In this document: piece by piece, positions 1-5,974 of the stretch
How positions within the stretch are numbered: the first letter of the stretch is position 1
Layout of the letters: the number at the start of each line of letters is the position of its first letter
Assembly: GCA_002898955.1 (NCBI GenBank)
Contig: BEIP01000046.1
Coordinates: forward strand, 1-7,884
DNA: 7,884 nucleotides
Direction: 5' to 3'
DNA from: a bacterium HR39
GTDB lineage: Bacteria > Pseudomonadota > Alphaproteobacteria > Geminicoccales > Geminicoccaceae
Position numbers and translations under genes: made by a program
The notes under the pieces: generated by a model
What the model was told of the DNA's origin: nothing
Database searches by the model: none
Seen by the model: the letters and a program-made list of their open reading frames with translations, nothing else

Positions 1-814
1 CGTTGTTGATCAGCCGGGCGGGATCGGCCCGCGAGCCGTCCAGCAGGATGCCGACGGTGTTCGCGGCGCCGAGGCGGATCGCCACCTCCTGCACCAGGGA
101 GTCGCCGAAGTTCACGCCCGGGATCTCGGCCCGCCAGCGGATGCCGTTGCAGGCGACGGAGTTGATGCCGCCGCCGAGCCCGGCGTTGATGCCGGAGATC
201 CAGCACTCGTTGGCATCGACCATGTCGATGCACCAGCCGTCGGGATCCTCCCGGCCCTGCGGGGCGGAGCCGCCGGTGAAGACGAGATCGCGGGCGCGGA
301 ACTCGTGGCCGTAGACCCGGATGCCGCCGCGGGTCATCCGGATGGTGAAGCCCTCGACGGTCACCCGGTTCCAGTTGGTGTCGGCGGACGACTCGACCCG
401 GAAGGCGCCCTCGTTGCGCCGCACCACGAAGGCCTGCGGACCCTCCGCCACGATCACCGCGAGATCGCGGCCGGCACCCAGCAGATGGCGGCGGGGCGGC
501 ACGTCCACCGGCGTGGCCAGCCGGTAGGTCCCCTTCGGCACGAAGACGAAATCGTGGGCGGAAAGCGCCGCGGCGAAGGCGGGCGCGTCGTCGGCCACGC
601 CGTCGCCCACGGCACCGAAGTCGCGGACCGACACCGCCTCGCCGAGGCGCTCGGCGATGGGCCGCGGTGCTGCGGCGCCGGGGGCGCGGAAGGGCAGGGC
701 GGAGAGAGCGGCGCGGCGGGTGAGGTTGCCGGCGGCGGTGGAGACGACGATCCGGTCCTCGGGCGCGAGCGGCCCGGCCGGATCGAGCTCGTGGATCTGT
801 CGGGGCGTGCTCAT
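1..814 (-). CDS. Tailspike-like protein, pectate-lyase superfamily beta-helix (5' part; runs off the window)
   Basis: The 271 codons from the ATG at 814 to the window edge are open; the C-terminus lies beyond position 1. Residues about 5-45 (QIHELDPAGPLAPEDRIVV, then LTRRAALSAL) resemble the short N-terminal module common in phage tail fibres and tailspikes, usually an attachment or adaptor segment. Residues 62-80 (VSVRDFGAVGDGVADDAPAF) carry the signature that opens the Pectate_lyase_3 type right-handed beta-helix, followed by the FVPKGTYRL turn at 91-99 and a series of short G/N-rich strands. In phages such proteins bind and often cleave surface polysaccharide; enzymatic residues cannot be judged because the helix is cut off. 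The ATG overlaps the stop of the upstream 61-aa gene (ATGA), so the two are probably translationally coupled. A bacterial surface or secreted polysaccharide lyase is the alternative, but no signal peptide is visible. Confidence 0.8.
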   Translation of the reverse strand, partial: MSTPRQIHELDPAGPLAPEDRIVVSTAAGNLTRRAALSALPFRAPGAAAPRPIAERLGEAVSVRDFGAVGDGVADDAPAFAAALSAHDFVFVPKGTYRLATPVDVPPRRHLLGAGRDLAVIVAEGPQAFVVRRNEGAFRVESSADTNWNRVTVEGFTIRMTRGGIRVYGHEFRARDLVFTGGSAPQGREDPDGWCIDMVDANECWISGINAGLGGGINSVACNGIRWRAEIPGVNFGDSLVQEVAIRLGAANTVGILLDGSRADPARLINN

Positions 815-996
815 GGCGTCGGTCCGTAGACGAGTGGCTGTCCGGTGTCGGTGACGAGGAACGAGCCGGTCTCGGTGACCAGCGCGTAGGGCGGGATCTG
901 CGGCAGCGGCGGGGGCGGCAGGCGCACCGGCGAGGGCCGCGCGCCGGAGAGGGAGAACGCCCCCGTCGTGATGCCGAGGCGCGGACGCGGCGTCAT
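811..996 (-). CDS. Small hypothetical protein (61 aa) with eight-residue repeat, phage tail-cassette type
   Basis: I do not recognise a named family. The protein has a proline-rich middle (residues 21-36, containing PPPPLPQIPP) and a C-terminal repeat: LVTETGSF (39-46), LVTDTGQP (47-54), LVYG (55-58). Repeats of this T-E/D-T-G kind occur in small proteins next to tail genes of alphaproteobacterial prophages, which I recall as a general pattern and cannot check here. Its ATG overlaps the stop of the 108-aa gene as ATGA, and its own TGA overlaps the ATG of the tailspike-like gene, so it sits inside a coupled three-gene unit. There is no signal peptide, membrane segment or cysteine. The repeat suggests two or three short beta strands, perhaps an assembly or linker piece of a virion. 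The gene is believable mainly because of the double overlap and the intact repeat. Confidence 0.65.
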   Translation of the reverse strand: MTPRPRLGITTGAFSLSGARPSPVRLPPPPLPQIPPYALVTETGSFLVTDTGQPLVYGPTP

Positions 997-1322
997 CACA
1001 CGCGCCCGATCACGTAGGCCTCGCAGGGATCCCCTTCGGAGACGAAGGCGATCCAGCGCTCGCCGCGGCGCAGCGGCACGTCGAGATAGACGCCCGGGTA
1101 GAGGAAGGGGCTGGTCTGCGGATCGGCCGTGACGCTCTCGTCGCCCACCTCGAAGCGGCAGGGACCGGTGGCGATCAGGGTGACGATCTCCACGTCGGCC
1201 GGGATCGGCTCGGGGATGCGGGTGGACACGGAGGTGACGGTCACCTTGCGGGTGCCGCGGTAGTCGAAGCCGAGCACCGGGATCGGGTGCCCGTTGTCGT
1301 CGAGCGGGAACAGGGCGGTCAT
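996..1322 (-). CDS. Hypothetical protein (108 aa), probable beta-rich phage structural accessory protein
   Basis: This is the first gene of the phage-like cassette. It starts at the ATG at 1322, after a GGGGAG ribosome-binding site (1333-1338) spaced 10 nt away. The frame is open further upstream, but that stretch is arginine/proline-rich shadow sequence. The protein has alternating strand-like segments: KVTVTSVSTRIPEPI (26-40), VEIVTLIATGPCRFEVG (44-60), then FLYPGVYLDVPLRRGERWIAF (73-93). This layout, strands ending in a 'platform' before a final strand, resembles small beta-sandwich proteins encoded beside phage tail genes; that is an inference from pattern, not a family assignment. Two cysteines (C55, C100) are present. 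It has its own sigma70-like promoter at 1386-1415 and overlaps the next gene by 4 nt (ATGA). Confidence 0.72.
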   Translation of the reverse strand: MTALFPLDDNGHPIPVLGFDYRGTRKVTVTSVSTRIPEPIPADVEIVTLIATGPCRFEVGDESVTADPQTSPFLYPGVYLDVPLRRGERWIAFVSEGDPCEAYVIGRV

Positions 1323-1332
1323 GGGATCGGAT

Positions 1333-1338
1333 CTCCCC
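1333..1338 (-). promoter_or_regulatory. Ribosome-binding site of the 108-aa gene
   Basis: On the minus strand the sequence reads GGGGAG, ten bases before the ATG at 1322. It is the clearest Shine-Dalgarno match at the head of a transcription unit in the window, and it decides the start of a frame that is otherwise open far upstream. It overlaps the distal copy of the CTCGAG palindrome, so a protein bound there could also affect translation or the RNA leader. Confidence 0.6.
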
Positions 1339-1345
1339 TCGAGGG
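1336..1345. repeat. Perfect palindrome CCCTCGAGGG, distal copy of a candidate operator pair
   Basis: Ten-base perfect palindrome lying in the predicted 5' leader of the phage-like cassette, just upstream of the start codon. A second copy (CCTCGAGGG on the plus strand, nine of the ten bases) is at 1380-1388, and the centres are 43 bp apart, about four helical turns. The spacing would put two bound repressor dimers on the same face of the DNA. Function is inferred only from symmetry, duplication and position. Confidence 0.45.
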
Positions 1346-1379
1346 ACCTTGCAGGCGGTCGTGGGACGATGTTCCGTCG

Positions 1380-1388
1380 CCTCGAGGG
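1380..1388. repeat. CCTCGAGGG, promoter-proximal copy of the candidate operator pair
   Basis: Second copy of the CTCGAG-centred palindrome. Its right edge overlaps the predicted -10 hexamer (1386-1391) of the cassette promoter, so a protein bound here would block RNA polymerase. The sequence on the minus strand is TCCCTCGAGG in both copies. Confidence 0.45.
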
Positions 1389-1415
1389 ATAGCAGGAAAA
1401 TGATCCTAGTGTCAA
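1386..1415 (-). promoter_or_regulatory. Sigma70-like promoter of the phage-like cassette
   Basis: On the minus strand a perfect TTGACA (1415-1410) is followed after 18 bases by TATCCC (1391-1386). The bases before it read TGC, giving an extended -10 (TGnTAT) that would compensate for the long spacer. The region between the boxes is locally AT-rich (ATCATTTTC), unusual in this GC-rich window. Transcription would begin near 1379, about 57 bases before the ATG at 1322. This is the best promoter match in the window and marks the cassette as an independent transcription unit. Confidence 0.65.
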
Positions 1416-1465
1416 CCGCCGGACCGGCCGCCGGTCGAGCTCGCGCGGCGGAGCCGGCGGATGCG

Positions 1466-1932
1466 TCAGTCGCCCTCGCGCCAGCGCACCTCGGCCAGCG
1501 CCCTGACCAGTTCGTAGACGCGCCGGCGGACCAGGGGATCGCCGATGCGGTCGTACGCGCGCACCAGCTCCAGGATCTCGCGTCGGTCGAGGCCGCGCCG
1601 CCGCGGACCCGGGCCCGGCGGTCGCGCCTCCGGAACGTCGAAGGTGAACTCCGCTCCCGGCTCGGCGAGGCCGCCCGCCGCCGCGGCCGACGTCTCCCAC
1701 CCACCCCATCGAGGCCCTCGAAGAACCAGGTGACCGGGACCTGCAGGATGCGGGCGAGTTCGACGAGCCGGCTCGCCCCGACCCGGTTGGTGCCGCGTTC
1801 GTACTTCTGGATCTGCTGGAACGTCACGCCGAGCAGGCGGGCGAGCTGTTCCTGGCTCAGCCCCATCAGCATCCGACGCTCGCGGATCCTGCGGCCGATA
1901 TGCACGTCCACCGGGTGCGGTGGCTTTGCCAT
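1466..1932 (-). pseudogene. Xre-family HTH transcriptional regulator, apparently frameshifted
   Basis: The frame from ATG 1932 encodes MAKPPHPVDVHIGRRIRERR and a full HTH_3/Xre domain (residues about 13-68; recognition-helix region TFQQIQKYERGTNR at 37-50), ending in VPVTWFFEGL. This matches the small regulator often found after lnt in alphaproteobacteria. After about residue 75 the frame turns into arginine-rich shadow sequence, while another frame continues the family: FTFDVPEA, then REILELVRAYDRIGDPLVRR and YELVRALAEVRWREGD, stopping at TGA 1466-1468. The span is 467 bases, one short of 156 codons. Adding one base in the G-rich stretch 1696-1707 would restore a 155-aa protein. Without correction the first frame stays open to 811. 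The start lies 34 nt after lnt, so it may share that operon. Real loss of function, a sequencing or assembly error in a homopolymer, or (less likely) -1 frameshifting are possible. Confidence 0.8.
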
Positions 1933-1966
1933 GGAGCGCAACCGAGGCGTTAACGGTTCGCTAGGC

Positions 1967-3502
1967 TTATGCGCGCCTCGGTTCTTGTCGGCCGCTGGGA
2001 AAAAGATCAACCGCCGCGCACAGCACAACCACGGCGATGGACGCGATGAGCGACAGGAAGGGCACAGTGGCGGCGGGCGGTGCGGGAGCCGGGGGCGGGA
2101 TCCGGGCATCCAGCACGCCGCGCACGCCGAGCCCCAACTCGGCCCGCACCCGCCCGTAGCCGTCGATCACCGCGGAGATGCCGGTGTTCGCCGCCCGCAG
2201 CAGCGGCAGGCCGGTCTCGGCGGCGCGCATGCGGGCGAGGGCGAAGTGCTGGTACGGGCCGGAGGAGGTGCCGAACCAGGCGTCGTTGGTGACGTTGACG
2301 AGCAGCCGCGGGCGCCCCGTGCCGTCGGTGGCGCGGCCCGGGAAGGCCGCCTCGTAGCAGACGAGCGGGCTCGTGGGCGGCAGACCCGGCGCTTCGAGGG
2401 TGACCCGCCCCGGCCCCGGCGAGAAGTCCACCGCCCCGATGGAGAGCTTGCCGAGTCCGAGCCGGGAGAGGAGCCCGGAAAGCGGCAGGTACTCCCCGAA
2501 GGGCACCAGATCGACCTTGTCGTAGCGGCCGAGGATGCGCCCGTCCGCGGCCAGCAGGTAGAAGCTGTTGGTGAGCAGCGGCGGCTCGCCGTCCACGAAG
2601 CGGTCCGCGCCGAAGCCCAGCACCGCGTCGGCCGGCAGGTCGCGCACCAGCACCTCCCGGGTGCGTGCATCCTCCACGGCGAAGGGCACGGCACTCTCCG
2701 GCCACAGCACGAGCAGGGGCGGCACGGCCGCGGGCTCGCGGGTGAGGGCGAGATGGAGGGCCAGCCAGTCGCGCAGGCGCTCGGGATCCCACTTGTGGTG
2801 CTGGGCGATGGCCGGCTGGACGATGCGCAGCGGCGGGCCGTCGGCGGGTTCCGTCGTGCCGGGCAGGCGGAGAAAGCCCGGGGCGGCGAGGGCGAGGATG
2901 CCGCAGGCCAGAAGGCCCGCCCGCACCGGGCGCGCCCGGGCCGGTCCGAGCACCACCCCGGCCGGCAGCAGGGCGAGGAAGGCGAGGATCAGGCTCGCGC
3001 CGTACGTGCCGAAGACGGCGACGGCCTGCAGCGGCCACGCGTCGAAGGCCAGCGCCGCGGCGAGCGGGTTCCAGGGAAAGCGCAGGAGGTGCTCGCGGAC
3101 GAGCTCGAGCCCCACCCAGGCGGCGGCGAACAGCGCCGCGGCCGGGCCGAAGGGAAGCCGCCGCAGGAGATGGCCGAGGGCGGCCAGCATCGCGGGCCCC
3201 AGGGCGAGGCCGGCGGAGAGGGCGAGCGCCGCGGGCCAGCCGAGCAGGCGGAAACGTTCGGGTCCGCGGGAGAAGGCCTCGGCCACCCAGTAGAGCGAGG
3301 AGAGGTGGTGGGCGAAGCCGAAGACGAAGCCCGGCCACAGGCGCCGGCGCCACGGCAGCCCGGCGCGGGCGATCACGAACAGGACGGACAGGCCGGCGAG
3401 GCCCGGCAGCACGAAGAGGGGCGCGAAGGCGGCGGTGAGCACGAGCCCGCCCGCCGCCAGCGCGAGGGCCGCCGCCGGATGCGGGGGGAACGGATCCCTC
3501 AC
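1967..3502 (-). CDS. lnt: Apolipoprotein N-acyltransferase
   Basis: Inner-membrane enzyme that adds the third acyl chain, from phospholipid, to the N-terminal cysteine of diacylated lipoproteins, the last step of lipoprotein maturation after Lgt and LspA. The 511 residues match the usual length of about 500-530. Residues 10-210 hold the hydrophobic segments of the membrane domain. A carbon-nitrogen hydrolase (nitrilase) domain follows from about 224 to 470, and a final membrane anchor lies at about 480-500. The catalytic triad is visible as E269 in LWPESAVPF, K329 in GRYDKVDLVPFGEYLP and C382 in LVCYEAAFP. The periplasmic NDAWFG motif is at 406-411. The GTG at 3502 overlaps the corC stop as GTGA, which fixes the start and implies translational coupling. 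All family residues I can check are intact. Confidence 0.96.
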   Translation of the reverse strand: MRDPFPPHPAAALALAAGGLVLTAAFAPLFVLPGLAGLSVLFVIARAGLPWRRRLWPGFVFGFAHHLSSLYWVAEAFSRGPERFRLLGWPAALALSAGLALGPAMLAALGHLLRRLPFGPAAALFAAAWVGLELVREHLLRFPWNPLAAALAFDAWPLQAVAVFGTYGASLILAFLALLPAGVVLGPARARPVRAGLLACGILALAAPGFLRLPGTTEPADGPPLRIVQPAIAQHHKWDPERLRDWLALHLALTREPAAVPPLLVLWPESAVPFAVEDARTREVLVRDLPADAVLGFGADRFVDGEPPLLTNSFYLLAADGRILGRYDKVDLVPFGEYLPLSGLLSRLGLGKLSIGAVDFSPGPGRVTLEAPGLPPTSPLVCYEAAFPGRATDGTGRPRLLVNVTNDAWFGTSSGPYQHFALARMRAAETGLPLLRAANTGISAVIDGYGRVRAELGLGVRGVLDARIPPPAPAPPAATVPFLSLIASIAVVVLCAAVDLFPSGRQEPRRA

Positions 3503-4416
3503 CCGCCGCCGCCCTCCCCGGGAGCCTCGCCCGCGTGCGTGCCCGAAGCGGGCTGCTCCGCGCGGCGGATGCGCACCCGCTTCACCCGGCGCGGATCGGC
3601 GTCCAGCACCTCGAAGAGGAAGCCGGCGTGAGGCACCGTCTCGCCGCGCGCCGGGATGCGGTCGAGCAGCGTCACCAGCAGCCCGCCGAGCGTGTCCACC
3701 TCCTCGCGCTCCTCGCCCTCCAGCAGGCGGGCGTCCAGCAGCGCTTCCAGCTCGTCGAGCTCGATGCGCGCATCGGCGATCACCGTGCCGTCGGGCTGCA
3801 CCTCGACGGGCTCTTCCTCCTCCTCCCGCTCCTCGTGGATCTCGCCGACGATCTCGGCGACCAGGTCGTGCAGGGTGACGATGCCGTCGGTGCCGCCGAA
3901 CTCGTCCACCACCAGCGCGAGGTGCTGGCCGCTCTCCCGCATGCGCACGAGCAGATCCAGCGCGCGCATGGACGGCGGCACGGCGGGCACCTCGCGCACC
4001 ACCCGCTCCAGCGTGAAGTCGGCGGGCCGCTCCCAGTACTCCAGGACGTCGCGCACGTGGACCATGCCGACGACGTCGTCGAGATCGCGCCGGTAGACCA
4101 GGAGGCGGCTGTGGCCGGACTCGCGCATGGCGGCCACCACGCCGGAGAGGGGCGTGTCCACCGGCACGGCGGCCACGTCGGCGCGCGGCACCATCACGTC
4201 GTCCACGCGCTTTTCCGCGAAGGCGAGCACGTTGCCCAGCAGCACGCGCTCCTGGGCGGAGAGGCCGGCGAGCCCGTGACGCTCCGGCGCGCGCAGCATC
4301 TCCAGCAGCACCTCGCGGGCATCCGCGTGGCGCCCGGCGAGGTCGAGCACGCGGCGCAGCAGTCCCGAAAGCCACGATGGCGGGCGCTCCTCGCCGCCGT
4401 TCGCGACGTCCTTCAC
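3499..4416 (-). CDS. corC: CBS-domain protein, CorC/TlyC (hemolysin-related) family
   Basis: A 305-aa soluble protein with the short CorC layout: two CBS domains (about 75-130, starting DVMVPRADVAAV, and about 138-192, containing LALVVDEFGGTDG) and a C-terminal CorC_HlyC (transporter-associated) domain at about 205-285. It lacks the membrane DUF21/CNNM domain of the longer relatives. A very acidic linker (EEREEEEEP) lies at 195-203. CBS pairs bind adenosine nucleotides; E. coli CorC is linked to cobalt/magnesium efflux, while rhizobial and Brucella copies are often labelled hemolysin TlyC without proof. The usual position between ybeY and lnt is kept. The start is GTG at 4416, overlapping the ybeY stop as GTGA. 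The tail is glycine-rich and ends in GEGGGG just where lnt begins. The biochemical role is uncertain; the family call is firm. Confidence 0.92.
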   Translation of the reverse strand: MKDVANGGEERPPSWLSGLLRRVLDLAGRHADAREVLLEMLRAPERHGLAGLSAQERVLLGNVLAFAEKRVDDVMVPRADVAAVPVDTPLSGVVAAMRESGHSRLLVYRRDLDDVVGMVHVRDVLEYWERPADFTLERVVREVPAVPPSMRALDLLVRMRESGQHLALVVDEFGGTDGIVTLHDLVAEIVGEIHEEREEEEEPVEVQPDGTVIADARIELDELEALLDARLLEGEEREEVDTLGGLLVTLLDRIPARGETVPHAGFLFEVLDADPRRVKRVRIRRAEQPASGTHAGEAPGEGGGG

Positions 4417-4940
4417 GATGCGGCCTCCGCGTACGGGTCGGCGAAGCCGAGACGGCGCAGGATGCGCGATTCCAGCGCCTCCATGCGCTCCGCCTCGGCT
4501 TCTTCCACATGGTCGTGGCCGAGCAGATGGAGGAGCCCGTGGACCAGGAGATGGGCGAAGTGGTCACGCACCGGCCGGCCGAGGCATGCCGCCTCGCGCT
4601 CCAGGGTCTCGCGCGCGATCACCACGTCACCGAGCGGCAGGGGGTGCGGGAGTTCCGGCGGCCGCTCCACCTCCCCGGGCGCGAGGGCGGGGAAGGAGAG
4701 GACGTCGGTGGGCCGGTCGACGTGGCGGAAGGTGCGGTTGAGCTCGCGGATGGCCGCATCGTCCACCAGCCGCACACCCACCTCCAGCGCGCGCCCGACG
4801 AGGTGCGGGGCCGCCTCGGCGAGCGTCACCGCGAGCAGCCGCCGGGCCAGCTCCTCCGCGTCGGGAAGCAGCGCGGTGAAGGCCGGATCCTCGACGGACA
4901 GCTCGACGGTCGGCCGACTGGCGTCCTCTTCCGGGCTCAT
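4413..4940 (-). CDS. ybeY: Endoribonuclease YbeY (16S rRNA maturation / ribosome quality control)
   Basis: Single-domain UPF0054 metalloprotein of 175 aa, a normal size for alphaproteobacteria. The zinc-binding signature HGLLHLLGHDH is at 134-144, with H134, H138 and H144 as ligands. The other conserved blocks are present: NRTFRHVDRPTDVLSFP (68-84) and LGDVVIARET (103-112). YbeY is a single-strand-specific endoribonuclease needed for processing the 16S rRNA 3' end and for removing defective 70S ribosomes; in rhizobia it also affects small-RNA control. The ATG at 4940 overlaps the phoH stop as ATGA, and the TGA at 4413-4415 overlaps the corC GTG. The neighbouring PhoH-type ATPase is a known genetic partner (ybeZ-ybeY). 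Confidence 0.95.
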   Translation of the reverse strand: MSPEEDASRPTVELSVEDPAFTALLPDAEELARRLLAVTLAEAAPHLVGRALEVGVRLVDDAAIRELNRTFRHVDRPTDVLSFPALAPGEVERPPELPHPLPLGDVVIARETLEREAACLGRPVRDHFAHLLVHGLLHLLGHDHVEEAEAERMEALESRILRRLGFADPYAEAAS

Positions 4941-5974
4941 CGCTCCCGTCCGTCCGGCTGCGCGCCGGGGACTTCTGCGGCGGGGCGGTCGTAGGCCTCG
5001 ATGATGGCGGCGACCAGCGGATGGCGCACCACGTCCTCGCGCTCGAGCCGCACCACCGCCACGCCGGGCAGACCCGCGAGGCGCTCGACGGCATCCACGA
5101 GGCCCGAGCGGACGCCGGCCGGCAGGTCCACCTGGGTGGGATCGCCGGTGATCACCATGCGGCTGTTCTCGCCCAGCCGGGTGAGGAACATCTTCATCTG
5201 CATGGGCGTGGTGTTCTGCGCCTCGTCGAGGATGACGAAGGCGTTGGAGAGCGTGCGCCCGCGCATGAAGGCGAGCGGCGCGATCTCGATCTGGCCGCCC
5301 TCGATGCGCTGCTGCAGCCGTCCCTCGGCCAGCATGTCGTGCAGGGCGTCGTAGATGGGTCGCAGGTAGGGGTCGACCTTCTCCTTGAGGTCGCCCGGCA
5401 GGAAGCCCAGCCGCTCGCCCGCCTCGACGGCCGGGCGCGAGAGGACGATCCGGTCCACCTCGCGCCGGCGCAGCATGGTCACCGCCGCCGCCACGGCGAG
5501 GTAGGTCTTGCCGGTGCCGGCGGGACCGAGCGCGAAGACCAGGTCGTGGGTGAAGAGGGTGCGCAGATAGGCCGCCTGGTTGGGCGAACGCGGGACGATG
5601 GTGCGGCGCTCGGTGCGCAGCTCGATGTCGAACAGGCGGCCGCCGGCGCGCGCACGGGCCGCCTCGCCGCGCACGAAGCGCACCGCGGCGTCCACCTCGT
5701 CGCGTCCCACCTGCACGCCACGTCCCAGCTCGGCGTAGAGGCGGCGCAGCACCTCCACCGCGGCGCCCACGTCCTCCTCGTTCTCGCCCTGCACCCATAC
5801 CTCGTTGCCGCGGGCCGTGAGGCTCACGGGGATGTGCTGCTCGATGCGGGCGAGGTGGATCTGGTGCGAGCCGAAGAGCAGTGCGCAGAGGGCGTTGTCC
5901 TCGAAGGTCACCCGACGGCTGGCACGGGCCACGGGTTCGAAGACGGTTGCCGGCTTCAGCTTGCTCTCTCCCAT
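4937..5974 (-). CDS. phoH: PhoH-family ATPase (YbeZ)
   Basis: A 345-aa protein with a PhoH-type P-loop domain: Walker A GPAGTGKT at 150-157, Walker B VILDEAQN at 247-254, and the sensor-like [10 protein letters not shown] at 276-285. The N-terminal region (about 20-110) resembles the KH-like part of YbeZ proteins, consistent with RNA binding. The ATPase is thought to act with YbeY in rRNA processing; the old 'phosphate starvation' name reflects E. coli phoH regulation. The chosen ATG at 5974 gives a 19-nt overlap with miaB. No good Shine-Dalgarno precedes it, so translation probably depends on ribosomes finishing miaB. GTG at residue 15 is an alternative start. The gene ends in an ATGA overlap with ybeY. 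Confidence 0.94.
   Translation of the reverse strand: MGESKLKPATVFEPVARASRRVTFEDNALCALLFGSHQIHLARIEQHIPVSLTARGNEVWVQGENEEDVGAAVEVLRRLYAELGRGVQVGRDEVDAAVRFVRGEAARARAGGRLFDIELRTERRTIVPRSPNQAAYLRTLFTHDLVFALGPAGTGKTYLAVAAAVTMLRRREVDRIVLSRPAVEAGERLGFLPGDLKEKVDPYLRPIYDALHDMLAEGRLQQRIEGGQIEIAPLAFMRGRTLSNAFVILDEAQNTTPMQMKMFLTRLGENSRMVITGDPTQVDLPAGVRSGLVDAVERLAGLPGVAVVRLEREDVVRHPLVAAIIEAYDRPAAEVPGAQPDGRER

Noticed and set aside
305..829. Plus-strand frame opposite the tailspike-like gene
   Set aside because: Glycine/arginine/histidine-rich without motifs, whereas the minus strand shows the pectate-lyase-superfamily signature over the same bases.
1417..1457. GC-rich inverted repeat (CCGCCGG ... CCGGCGG) between the Xre stop and the cassette promoter, as a terminator
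   Set aside because: Long 19-base loop, competing pairings and no U tract; such matches are expected by chance at this GC content.
1323..1465. SAM-type riboswitch, considered because metK often follows this operon
   Set aside because: No metK is present, and I see no riboswitch-like paired core; the stretch is explained by the promoter, palindromes and leader.
1935..2015. Possible promoter for the Xre gene at the end of lnt (TTGATC and CAAGAA-like boxes)
   Set aside because: Poor -10 match; the 34-nt gap fits read-through from the lnt operon equally well.
811..2109. A single 432-codon minus-strand frame joining the Xre HTH to the 61-aa protein
   Set aside because: Only its ends carry real coding sequence (HTH at 1932 to about 1708, and the 61-aa protein from 996). 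The middle is arginine-rich and overlaps the better-supported C-terminal half of the Xre gene and the 108-aa gene in other frames; it is open because of the frameshift and GC bias, not a fusion protein.
1349..3631. 760-codon open frame on the plus strand opposite lnt and the Xre gene
   Set aside because: Low-complexity G/E/R/Q-rich translation with no recognisable domain, lying antisense to lnt, whose catalytic residues are intact; it is a shadow of GC-rich third positions.
3535..5004. 489-codon plus-strand frame opposite corC and ybeY
   Set aside because: Histidine/alanine/arginine-biased composition with no domain; the minus-strand CBS and YbeY motifs are clear.
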